Source: Otatea glauca (Eukaryota; Streptophyta; Magnoliopsida; Poales; Poaceae). From it: a DNA stretch of 64,000 nucleotides. Shown here piece after piece: positions 45,206-56,430 of this stretch. The translations under genes were made by a program, and so were the position numbers. Where the stretch lies: positions 29,795,410-29,859,409 of the forward strand of contig CM070726.1 in assembly GCA_036346275.1 (NCBI GenBank), given 5' to 3'. Numbering within the stretch: position 1 is the first letter of the stretch; each line of letters opens with the position of its first letter. Under the pieces are notes generated by a model. That model was given only the letters and a program-made list of their open reading frames with translations, was not told the DNA's origin and made no database searches.

Positions 45206-47347
45206 ACCACACAACCGAAGTCAGTTACTCAGATTCACAGTTTTCTGGGAATGGCAGGATATTATCGTCGATTTATCGAAGGATTTTTGACAGATGTAAG
45301 GCCACTTACACAGTCGTTGAAGAAACAAAAAAGAAATTTACCTAGACACCGAAATGTGAGAAGTTTTCAGGAAATAAAAAGCGTTTAACGACAGTACTAG
45401 TGTTAGTGTTACCGGATATTCAGAGTAGTTTTGATATCTATTGTGTGCTTCGCGACAAGGGCTTGGACGTGTGTTGATGCAGAAAAGTAAGGTGGTTGCT
45501 TATGCGTCAAGGCAGTTGAGACTGCATGAGGAGAATTATCCGACACATGATTTAGAGTTACTTTCCCTAGTGCATGTTTTGAAGTTGTGACGTCATTATC
45601 TCATTGAAAGTCGTTATGAGATATATTCGGACTACAAGAGTTTGAAGTATATCTTTACTCAATCTGATCTCAACACGAGATAGCGAAGATGATTAGAGTT
45701 GATGAAGGATTATGATGTGGGAATCCACTACCAATGTGGTAGTAGATGCTTTTGAGTCGGAAGAATTACATTGTCAACATACTAGTTCAGTAGAGTCAAC
45801 ATAAATTCTGTAAAGAGTTTTAGAAGCTAAGGCTAGAAGTGGTTCCAAAAGAATTTGTAGCTAACATGGAGGTAAAGCCAACTTTGGAGGATCAAATCTG
45901 CGAAAGTCAGAAAGACGATGCTAAGATCAAAAGAATTAAGTCAAAAATAGATGAAGGAAAAGTTAAAGATTTTTATTTGGATAATCAAGGTGCTTTATAG
46001 TTTAAGAATCAACTTTGCATACCTAATCAAAAGGAGTTAAAGCAGTTGATTCTTGAGGAAGCCCATGATTCAAAGTATTTAATTCATCCAGGAAATGCTA
46101 AGATGTATCAAGATCTCAAAGAGAGATTTTGGTGGCCTAATATGAAGACTGAAGTTGATGAATATGTTACATTGTGTGATGTATGTCAGAGAGTGGAGGC
46201 AATACATCAGGGACTAGCTAGTTTGTTACAGCTATTGAAAGTTCCTGAGTAGAAGTGGGAGAAAATCGGTATGAAATTTATTACTGGTTTACCTAGAACT
46301 CAGAGTGGATATGATTCTATATGAGTCATTGTGAATCGTTTGACAAAAGTTACTCATTTTATACTAGTTAAGATTACTTATACTGGAGATCGCTTGGCAA
46401 AGTTGTATATGTTAAGGATTATGTGTTTGCATGGAGTGCTAAAGAATATAGTGTCTTATAGAGGTTCTCAGTTTACATTGAGATTTTGGAATAAGTTGTA
46501 TGAGGCAATGGAAACTCGTTTGAATTTTAGTACAGCATATCATCCACAAACAAAAGGTTCGACTAAACGAGTTAATCAGATTTTGGAGGATATGTTGAGA
46601 GCTTGTGCTCTAGCTTATGCTACTACTTGGATAAAAGTTTGTCGTATGCGGAATTCAGTTACAACAACAATTATCAAGCGAGTTTATTAAATATCACCAT
46701 TTCGAGCATTATATGGTCGTTTCTGTCATACTCAATTAAATTGGAATGACAAAAGCATCTTGTCTTTGGATATGATATTCTAAAAAAACAAGAGCAGATT
46801 GTTACGATCAGAGAAAGGTTAAAGGTAGCCCATTCAAGGTAGAAGAGCTATACTAATAATCGTGGAAGAGAGTTGAGTTTTGAACCTAGGGATTTTGTGT
46901 ATCTCAGAGTTACTCTCTCAAAGGAATTAGAAGGTTTCATGTTAAAGGAAAGCTTGCTTCAAGATTTGTTGGTCCATTCAAAATCTTGCAGCATAGAGTA
47001 GAAGTTGCTTATCAATTGGAGTTGTCTCAGTCATTGGTAGGTGTACATGATGTGTTTCATGTCTTTCAGCTTAAGAAGAGTATTCGAGTGCTAACAGAGT
47101 AGACACCGTTGCAGTCAATTGAGTTGCAAGAGGATTTGTTCTATAAGGAGCAACTAATTAAGATTTTGGATGTTGCTGATCATAAAACCAGGGGCAAGTC
47201 AATTTGTTTCTGCAGAGTGCAATATTGTAATCATCCACGAAGTGAAGCGACATGGGAGCATGAGGAATAATGGAAGTCAAAGTTTCCTAACATATTTCTA
47301 TAGTCAGCCCTGAATCTCTGGGTCGAGATTTTGTTAAGGGGGAGGTT
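45206..47347 (+). pseudogene. Plus-oriented Tekay-Gypsy pol remnant (RT end, RNase H, integrase, chromodomain)
   Basis: Starts at the end of RT/RNase H (FLGMAGYYRRFIEGF, joined across frames near 45240-45290). RNase H-like sequence with many stops follows to about 45780. The integrase zinc-binding region is at 46046-46252 (ILEEAHDSKYLIHPGNAKMY, RFWWPNMKTEV, CDVCQRVEAIHQG) and the integrase core at 46260-46690 (ITGLPRTQSGYDS, TKVTHFILVKITYTGDRLAK, SYRGSQFTLRFW, FSTAYHPQTKGSTKRVNQIL). The catalytic Asp of S-D-R-G is Tyr here. The chromodomain tail (to about 47300) and a polypurine tract (TTAAGGGGGAGG, 47336-47345) precede the LTR. The gag, protease and most of RT are missing. Confidence 0.82.
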
Positions 47348-50215
47348 TGCAAAATCCCAAATTTTACTTTAATGTATTTTTATACAATTTATTACTTTTG
47401 GGAATTTTTGGATTTCATTTGTAATTTAAATATTATTTTGGAATTTTATTTCTTGCAAATAGTATTTAATTTGGACAAAGTTTAAGTGACTTTTATCAAA
47501 AATATTTTATTTTGAGTTCTAAATGCTTCAAAATATTTTACAGGATGTTTCTGGGATTTTCCAAGCTTTTTTACTATTTATTTGAAGCCATTTGAATTTG
47601 TGTAATTCTTTTAAATAGAAAATCATTTGAAAAGTTCAGATTTCGCCCGTGCAGAAGCCCAATTCAACCTAGCGTCGTGCATCCTAGCGAATTTGGCCTG
47701 GTCCGTGAGGGCATGTCGCTAACAGGTGGGTCCCACCTATTAGGACCATTGTCTCCAAGAGGGAGCTAGAGTCCGTTCACGCTCTCATGCCCACTATGGA
47801 CATGGATGCCATTGTGGTTAAGGCACGAACGCTGAGTACTTTGAAATGGGAGCATCAGGATCACAAGAGCACGAGCAAGCTTAACCCTAGATCAGTCCCT
47901 TGGATTTCGCTGATTCGCTCGGGATTTGAGGTTTTGTGCAAGCGCCGCCAAGAGGAAGAAGTGCTCGATTTAACTTCTATGGTGAGCCTCGAGGCACAAG
48001 ACCGGTCTCATCGAGTTCACTGTCGCGTGGTCTAGCTGGTGCACATTTCGGTTCACCCAGAGCTTTGTCGAAACATCGTCATGCTGTGGAGCCCGAGCCG
48101 CCACTACTTCGAAGCTCGCCGCCACCATTCGGAGTCACCAGAACCAAGCCGACCGCGTCACCAGGTGCGCATCATCGAGAGCTTCCCAAAGATGCCCTTC
48201 GCCATCACCACTGACGACCATCGATGCCGATGCATGGTGTGATGGCGTCAGCCGACGTTAGCGTGCCTAACATGTGGGGCCCACATCTGAGCGTCTATGA
48301 TCTTTTCTTTTTTCTAAAAAATAATTCGGCTAGAAATTAAATTAGTTGATGATGTCATAATATGATTTTTCTTTGAAAAATAATTCTAAAATTTTAGAAA
48401 ATATTTAATATTCTTTTTCTTTATTTTCAATCTTTCGAGAGCCTGTTCTCCTTTATACGAGCTCCGATTAAGGTGATTCAATTTTCTAATTCAAAATCTT
48501 CTTTTTGGTGAATTTTATTTGATTTTTGGATTTTTTTATCACTTTGTTGTACTTATTTTGGTATTTGCTTCTCGATCCACGTATATATTGAAGTGTTGGC
48601 GGTGTTCAAGGGTGAAGAGTTGACTCAAGATCAAGAGTTATTCCCAAGCAACTTGTGCTTTGATCATGTTGAACCATGTTTTACAAATGCTATGTTGATT
48701 TAAACTATTGCATGTTATTTTATGATTAAAACTATTTTCAATTAATTTGAGAGATTAGCTATTTAACCCAAATTGAATTATACCTACCTTGTCATTTGTA
48801 TGCCATGATTATTTGTTACCCTTGGATGGATAAATATTAGTTGGTTGCTAATAGATACCAATGTGGGTTGGTTAGATCGTGCTTAGTTTGGTTAGCTATG
48901 CCATGTATAACTGATATCTTTTGGAAGCGCGAATTTAATTTGACTAATATAATATGGAACATGTTTATGAAAGGGTGTGTCATGTGTTGTTATCCAATGA
49001 TGTTGAGTTGTTAATGGTATGTGTTGCACAATAATCAATTAGGGTGGTAAATGATTTAGATTGAGGCAAGAAGCTGTGAGCCAGGGTAGGTCAGTGTGAC
49101 ATTTGGGTTGATGTTGTTAGAAGTCTTGCCTCGGTCAATTAAGGACTTTCAAGCCATTGAACTAGGCTAATTATACAACCATATGTTTGTTATGAGCCAA
49201 ACCTAACTTAGTAACTTACCGAGTCTTGACATATGATGTTTCAGGAGGATAACTAAACTGTGTATGCGGTTGGGGAGGGTATGTGGGGTGGTCTCATATC
49301 TTGAATAAGGATTGTTCCTAGTCCAACGGTGAGTCCCTCTTATTCTTCTGCTCTGTGTGATGGAAGGATAGTGAGACTAGGCTTATCGGGAGTGTTTATG
49401 TTCGGATAAAGTTTTTGAAAGGTTTTGTTATGATCTTCTTAGTCACACGTCAATGGGTACGTGTGATGGACGACATTATAAGATTGATCATATCTTGTGG
49501 GTAAAGTGTATAACCTCTGCAGAGTGTAAATCTATTCGGATAGTCGTATCCCTGGTTATGGACAATGCTCAGGAATTTCAGTCAAGGGTTAGATTATATA
49601 AAATAAAACTTGGGAAGGGAGGCGGTGTGCCCATGGAAGTTATGGATTTTTGTTAGGGCTATGTGCCAGTTTACTTTGGAAAATATCTAAGAAATTTATC
49701 ATTATTTATTTTACTATCATTTCAATCTATTTATTGTATTCAATTGAGAATAATGCTTTATTGCAAAATAACCACGATAGACATTTATTCGAATAAGCCT
49801 TGCATATAGTTATAATAAGACTTATATTCTGTGTACAACTTGTTAAGTACTTTATGTACTCACCCTTGTCATAACAAAATCATCAGTTGAAGATGAGTCT
49901 ACACCTACTTTGGAGGAGGTGAGTTACTAGGTAGCGAACCTTGTTAGTTTCCTATGACATATTGACGGGTTATCTACGAAGTTTCCATTCCGCTGTTGTT
50001 TTATTTATTGGAGTTTAAGCCCTATATGGCATAATAATGTAAAGTTGACTACAAGGTTAATTAAATGACTTTTATTTAATAAATAGAGTCTTTTATTATG
50101 TTTTCGCTGCATATGATTGTGATATTCATCTATGTTGCCACTATGTGCACTAGCGTGATCCTGAACTAGTACAGTATACATAGAGGGTCTGGATTTACAT
50201 ATTCAGGTCCCAACA
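47348..50215 (+). repeat. LTR of the degenerate plus-oriented Tekay-Gypsy element
   Basis: 2868 bases, TGCAAAATCC to GGTCCCAACA, directly after a polypurine tract, so a 3' LTR in plus orientation. Near the right end it shares CACTAGCGTGATCCTGAACTA with the reverse complement of the LTR at 56431, and a CTCTGCAGAGTG motif near 49514. It contains a GC-richer segment at 47690-48260 with compositional open frames that are not called as genes. Diverged relative to the other two family LTRs, so older. Confidence 0.8.
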
Positions 50216-50311
50216 CAAACCATCCTACTATACATGATATATAAATAGAATTACTACCCTAATAGCGCAAGCACTCTCATCTCTGACAACCCATACATGA
50301 AAGTCATCGTA
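50216..50311. other. Short spacer between the Gypsy LTR and a Copia LTR
   Basis: About 95 AT-rich bases not assigned to either element. Confidence 0.4.
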
Positions 50312-51967
50312 TGAAAGCATGCTTAGATGCTCACCGTAACAAAAAATATCCTATTAAAATTCTTTAGCTCTAATTGCAATAGATAACCACGCAATACAAG
50401 AATCAAGAATTTTAACAATTAAAGCCTAAGACGTCTAGGTTTTGCTAAGTGCACCAACAAGCTATATCTAAACAAATTACACAATCCTAGATATTTGAGC
50501 AAGCACTAAGTACACTAGGAATGTAAATTTGCACAATTGAACACAAGAGAGCAAATCACAAGAGATGAACACAATGATTTTTCCCGTGGTCTCAGAGATT
50601 TGCCGGTCTCCCCTAATCCACGCTGAGGAAGTTTGAACGAATCAAGTCGGCTCCTTGCACAAATGAGCCTCCCTCGATCACTAGTGGTAGCTCTTACATG
50701 CTTCGGGTAGGTGAGCTCCAACCTTCACAATCTACTGGGCCTCCTCACAAGCTTCTTGAGGAGATCACCGGTTCTCACACCTCCAAGCCGTCTAGGAGGC
50801 GACAACCTCCAAGAGAATAGACCTCGTTCTTGCTTGAGGTTGATCAAGTGTCTAATGGCTCAACTTGAATGTACACACTTGAATTCTCTCAACAACTCAT
50901 AAAATATGAATTAAATGCACTAGAGATGATGAGTGACTTGCAAAGGCTCACAAATATGCAATGAATGTCCAAGAGTATCCCCTTGCTGCAGGTGGGGGTG
51001 TATTTATAGCCCTACCAATAAATCTAGTCATTGCCACCTGATTCCTAAAAAATTTAGGAAAGTCGGCACTACCGCCCATGTAGGACCGGTAGTGCTGGCC
51101 TTAAGCTCAATGGTCGTCTGTAGCATTTAATGCTGAGAGGAACTAGCCATTGCTACAATACCCAGCACTACCGCCCATGTAGGATCGATAGTGCCGGCCA
51201 TAAGCACCCAAAAATATGCATTTTCACCCTTTTCTGGTAAGACTATCGTGCATTTGGGTTGGTACTACCGCACCTACGGCAGTAACGCTCCCAGATGGGC
51301 GGTAGTGCCGGTACCATTCTGGAAAACAACTACCGACCACTAGGGCCAGTACTACCGCACCTGCGACAGTACCGCACTAAGTGGGTCGGTAGTGCCGGCC
51401 TGGGCACACCCCAAAAATAGCCATTCTGTTAAAGAACTATCGGCCACTGGGGCCAGTATTATCGCACCTACGATAGTACCGCTCCTAGATGGTCGATAGT
51501 GCCGGCCAGGCATAACATCAAAAACAACCTTATCTATTAAATAACTACCAGTCCTTTTAGCCAGTACTGCCGCCCTTGTGGCAGTACCGCTCCTAGATGG
51601 TCGGTAGTGCCGACAATACAGATTTTTAGAGAAATGTACATGACTAAAGTAGGAGCATGAATTTTGAGCAATTAACACTAAATCAACTTCAAGCTGCTTG
51701 CCAAAGGTCCCTCTTAATTGTACAGCTCCTATACTAGCAACCTGATATTTTCTCCAAACACCTAGATCAGCAAAAAGCTAGAAAAGGGTCCTCACAAATT
51801 ATACCTTTGCGTTAGCTTGATTTTCCTATTTCCTTATAGCTCAACAATTTCATCTCTTCATAGGAACAACCTATTTTTCATAGCCTCAAGAAAAATTGTT
51901 AGTCCTTAAAACATGATTGTCATTAATTACCAAAACCAAAGACGAAATGTGGGGCATAGATGCTTCA
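50312..51967 (-). repeat. 3' LTR of the second Copia element, with palindromic CACTACCG repeats
   Basis: On the minus strand the LTR starts TGAAGCATC at 51967 after a GGGGGAGAT polypurine tract and ends near GCATGCTTTCA at 50312; the left border is tentative. Between 51060 and 51620 about five copies of a unit near 110-120 bases combine GGTCGGTAGTGCCGGC, GGCAGTACCGC and inverted forms. Such palindromic motif clusters are described for Sirevirus LTRs. Bases 50500-50900 look leader-like without coding. Confidence 0.72.
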
Positions 51968-52542
51968 ATCTCCCCCTTTTTGATAATTGATGACAACCTT
52001 ATCAAATACAATGAAATTGAATATGGTCAAAGTATACACCAAGTCTAGCAAGTTTTATACTTTTGGATTTTGTTTTAATGACATTTCACTTCTTTTGGAA
52101 GAAGATGATTGAATTTGGAATTAAAATGCCATAAAAACCACAATGTATAGTTGAAAATCCACCTAAATATATCAATGAATGTACTAATGTGACATTGCAC
52201 ATATTTTGAAGAATTGGAATTTTTTGTGGAGTTTCCACTATATATTTTATCCGGGAAAACATGATGAATATAACAATATGCATACACAATTAGCATAGGA
52301 CCCAATATGATAAAATAGGAAACAAAGTAATAAGACAATTAAGTGTTCAACATTACATATATCCATTGAACATCCAACACAACCAAAACACATATAGAGG
52401 TTCAATTAGCTTACATAGAGATATATAAAACTATTTCAAAGCGAATCCTCTAACTTTGCTTCTTCTTCCTCTTCGCTTCACTTCCCCCTTCTACTTCTCC
52501 CCCTTTGGCATCAAGTACCAAAAGAGGGGTCTTCACGTATGC
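51968..52542 (-). other. Copia spacer with polypurine tracts between env-like ORF and 3' LTR
   Basis: AT-rich. On the minus strand it carries GGGGGAGAAGTAGAAGGGGG (52503-52484) and AAAAAGGGGGAGAT (near 51970-51985), the second adjacent to the LTR and so the likely plus-strand primer. Confidence 0.6.
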
Positions 52543-54020
52543 CTAGGAGGGTGGAGAAGTACCACGACCGCGTCCACGACCACAACCAAAGCGGCGAAAG
52601 CGAACGGGAACTAGCTCATCCCGAAGAAGATCCATTGTTGCTCCAATAGTGTCCAAGCACTCCTGAACTTCATCTACCATAGCCCGAGTCTGGAGCTGAA
52701 ATTGATGCTCTTGGTCAAGCCTACTGATGATGCCAAAACTAAGTGCACGAATTGAGCCATCATGTCCATGCGAAGAGTATCTAGATTGGCCAAGAAGGCG
52801 TCCTGAGGCACGTGCTGGGCCTGAGGTGGATCTTGAGGGGCGTCTTGAGGCTACTGCTGGTAGTGGTGGTGCTGAACTGGATATCCAATTACTTGAGGAG
52901 GAGCTTCACGAGGATTCTACTACTTATGTGCGTATCTGCATCCTCCCTTATAGCCAGTCTTCCTGAGAATGAGCTTTATGATGTGAGGAGCAAAATATAT
53001 TATTTTTCCTCGCTCACGGGCTGAAGAGGCCATCTCCCTCATCATGAAGTCAACCACATCGAACTTTTGTCTATGCATCACCTTGCTCATGATGTTCCAA
53101 GCATATCAACGAATGTCATCAAAGTTACCACTTTTGGGGTGAATGGTAACTCTAATGATTCTTTTGACTAAACTGGCATGTGGAAGCAGCCGTGCCAATT
53201 TTCCTGGCCTTCTCACATTAGCAGTCGGATCATAAAACTCGAGCTGCTGAGACACTCCAAGAGGCCTGTCGCTGCGTATCCTGGGATGGCCTCTATGGAA
53301 GATGCCCAATGCCTGCTCAAACTCATACTTAGTAGCAATGTAGACCTTGGCACTATACATCCAGGTGACGGAGTCATATGAGTCAGGGATGTTGATTGTG
53401 GCCTAAAACTGTCGTATCATATCCTCCTCAAAGTCACACTACTGACTGAAAAAGTTCATGAGGCCTGCTCCATGAAATAACTCTGGGACACCAACAAATA
53501 GAAGCAGCTTTCTAATGTGGTCCCAATCCACCCATTTTTTATCTGCGAAGTCTTTGTTAGAGTATATCTCATGAAAAACCTTCTCTTGAAAGAGGGAGCG
53601 AAAGAACTTCTCAGACGCTGTTCTGGGAAGGTGATACTGATTGGCTCCCCTCAACGAGTAATACTTATCTCCCTTTATTTGCCTTAAATCCTCCTGAGGG
53701 TCAAAGCCAGGCAATGATTCCTCTTCCTTAGACTCTTCTTCCTCATTCACATCCATACAATAATCTTCATCATCCTCTTCTTCCTCACTCGACTCATGAG
53801 CAGGTCCTTTGCCTTTGTCTGCATATAAGCTGCTTCCTCCCAACTCTTGCTGCACTATATTCTTTATTTCCTCATCTCTAGCAGCAATCGTATAGGAGTC
53901 CTCATTGTCACTCCCACTGTTGGACCGAGGAGTGGGAACCTCGGCACTTCGTGTAGATTTCCTAACGGTGCCTCCACAACAAGGTGCCTTGGGCTTGGAG
54001 GGATTCTTCACCCTTGGCAT
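52543..54020 (-). pseudogene. Sirevirus env-like ORF, broken
   Basis: Starts MPRVKNPSKPKAPCCGGTVR at 54020. It has a basic, Ser/Thr-rich beginning, then a strongly acidic stretch (ESSEEEEDDEDYCMDVNEEE, about residues 75-105), then LRGANQYHLPRTASEKFFRS and WVDWDHIRKLLLFVGVPELF. Coding continues in other frames: FDDIR-region 53360-53106 (KVYIATKYEFEQALGIFHRG) and a coiled tail ending RGRGRGTSPPS at 52543. It sits between RNase H and the 3' LTR, where Sireviruses carry an env-like gene of unknown role. No transmembrane or fusion features are evident. At least two frameshifts break it. Confidence 0.75.
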
Positions 54021-55315
54021 GATTTCTGGATCACAAGGATAATAGAAGAGATAAGCAAGGGAACTAGGAACTCAACTTTAGAAATTTAATGAAAATGCAG
54101 CAAGTTGTGCTATTTTTGGCAGCAAAGTCGGCACTACCACCTATACTGGATCGGTAGTGCCGCTCCTAGGCGGTACTACCGCACTAGCAAGGCCGGTAGT
54201 GCTGCACCAGGTCGGTACTATCGCTGTACCACAACAGTAGTGCCGGGTTCATCGTGGAACCACAGCCACCAAGTTTAAAAACTCTATTTTTGATTAGATC
54301 AGGCATTAGAATTGCATAAAATGGCTCCATAGGTCACCGATCTACTCATTTAAACTAGAGATTTCACTTAAATATCACATGCATTTGCTACATTTGCATC
54401 AAACCCTAAAAAGCAAAAATTAAGACCTAGGGCATAAAATGAAGGATTAATTGATAAAATGTCCTCACTTACATGTGCCATTGATAAAATGCCCCATGAT
54501 GTCTCATTGATAAAATGCCCAGTGCCAGCCTTGACCTGAGCAGACTGAAACTTTTAGGAACAAGGGTGTGAAATAGCTCTAATGTATTCAAGACTTAGTG
54601 AAATACATATATGAGCATTTCCAACATATCACAAAACTCAAAAACCATACGGTTAACATAATTTATACAAAGATAGTTTTTGAAAGGATTATTTTCTACT
54701 TTTTTAGAAATCAACACTCATTTTAAAGAGAAAATGAATCCGATTTTCTTGTTTGAGTTTTAAATACTTGTAGGAAACTAGAAACATGTGAAACTCTAGT
54801 TCCACAAGCCATAACTCAATAAGTGCATTATTTAGGTCAATATAGACAAAATTTTAGGTTTGGTTGAAAATCTAAATGGAGTATTTTCAAAACACCTTTT
54901 TGCTTTTGTAACAAGATATAGAGAAGGTTATACCAAAGAATACTTATTAGATGATATATATATATATATATTGAAGATGGAGGGATTTAAAAAAGAATTT
55001 TGCAAAAGCTTCAAGATAACATACTTTTAACTAATTTGACTTAGTTAAGTCTATAGGCTATATTTTTGAAACAATAGTAGCACTTATTTGATATTTTCAC
55101 ATTTTAGGGATGTAGTATACATATGAATTGTATAATACTCCCCTTAATGTGTTGCCCAAAAAGAAATTCAAGAATCAATTAAATGCAAATAACACCAAAT
55201 GAAGGTGCAACCATAGTGCAAATGTTCTAGCAACATTTGAGATATCTATAACATTTAACTCAATCCTCAATTTGCAATAGCGGGCTTCATCTAAAGACTT
55301 GGTGAGGATATCCGC
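54021..55315 (-). other. Copia spacer between RNase H and env-like ORF
   Basis: AT-rich non-coding. At 54125-54245 it repeats the palindromic GGTAGTGCCG/CGGTACTACCGC motif of the element's LTR. At 54450-54530 a CATTGATAAAATGCCC motif occurs three times. A TA run lies at 54954-54970. No gene. Confidence 0.55.
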
Positions 55316-56430
55316 TTATTTATCTTCGGTTCTTATGTGGCTATTGACTATATCACCTTTGCTCACATGATCTCTTAAGAAATGATGGAAGATATCTATG
55401 TGCTTAGTTCTAGAGTGTTGGACCGGATTGTTGACTATTTTGACCGTGCTTTCATTATCACAAAGAAGAGGCACACTTTTAAAATTTATTCCATAATCCA
55501 TCAAAGTTTGCCTCATCCATAACAATTGAGGCCAACAAGGCAACAACTACCGACGGATATATATTTATCTTCGGCGGTGGATAGGGCAACTGAATTTTGT
55601 TTGTTGAAAAACCATGAAACAAAGGATCTACCTAGGAATTGACAACTTCCCGAGGTGCTCTTTCTATCCACTTTGCAACCCGCATAATCCAAGTCCGAAT
55701 ATCCAATTAAATCAAACTTAGCACATCTAGGACACCACAAGCCTATATTTGAGGAATGCTTTAAATATCTTAGAATTCTTTTAACGCCCACTAAGTGGCA
55801 CTCTTTTGGAGAAGCTTGAAAACGTGCACACATGCAAACACTAAATATGATATCGGGCCTAGATACAGTAAGATAAAGCAAACTACCAATCATAGGATGA
55901 TAAAGCTTTAAATCTACGAGTTTACCTCCCTCATTGAGGTCTAGATGCCCGTTGGATGCCATAGGAGTCTTGATGGGCTTTGCGTCCTCCATGCCAAATC
56001 TTTTGAGTAAATCCTTCACGTATTTGGTTTGGTACACGAAGGTCCCATCCTTGAGTTTCTTGACTTGGAGTCCAAGAAAATATCTCAATTCTCGTATCAT
56101 GGACATCTCAAATTCCTTGAACATCATATCTCCAAATTCTTTGTAAAAATCTTGGTTAGTAGAACCAAATATAATGTCATCAATATAAATTTGATATACA
56201 AAGAATTCTTCATCAATTATTTTAGTGAAGAGTGTTGTATCAACCTTCCCAATTTTGAATCCTTTTGAGAGTAGAAAGTCTCTAAGATGCTCATACCATG
56301 CTCTAGGAGCTTGTTTGAGTCCATATAGTGCCTTAGAGAGCTTATACACATGGTTAGGATTTTTAGGATTATCAAAACCAAGAGATTTTTCCACAAATAC
56401 CAACTCGGATTTTTTTCTATTTAGAAAAGT
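55316..56430 (-). pseudogene. Copia reverse transcriptase and RNase H (5' part removed by Gypsy insertion)
   Basis: Mostly one long frame. It has LGFDNPKNPNHVYKLSKALY, GLKQAPRAWYEHLRDFLL, the catalytic YIDDIIFGST box (a YVDD variant), MSMIRELRYFLGLQVKKLKD, SLLYLTVSRPDIIFSVC, DRKSTSGSCQFLGRSF and ALSTAEDKYIS. After a frame change near 55530 comes MRQTLMDYGINFKSVPLLCD and RTKHIDIFHHFLRDHVSKGD. So RT, connection and RNase H are recognisable, but the RNase H AEAEY is AEDKY and the frame is broken. The N-terminal half of RT is beyond the Tekay insertion. Confidence 0.9.

Larger units (their letters stand above)
50312..56430 (-). mobile_element. Second Sirevirus-like Copia element, 3' part, cut by a Gypsy insertion
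   Basis: On the minus strand: RT and RNase H (56430-55316), spacer, an env-like ORF (54020-52543), spacer with polypurine tracts, then the 3' LTR (51967-50312). The reading breaks off at 56430, where the Tekay LTR begins; the missing 5' part should continue beyond that element, past the window. The env-like ORF between RNase H and the 3' LTR identifies the Sirevirus lineage. It differs from the 25391-36288 Copia in sequence and LTR. Confidence 0.85.

Noticed and set aside
47770..48260. Gene-like open frames (MPTMDMDAIVV... and overlapping frames)
   Set aside because: They fall inside the LTR of a degenerate Gypsy element in its GC-richer section, with no known domain.
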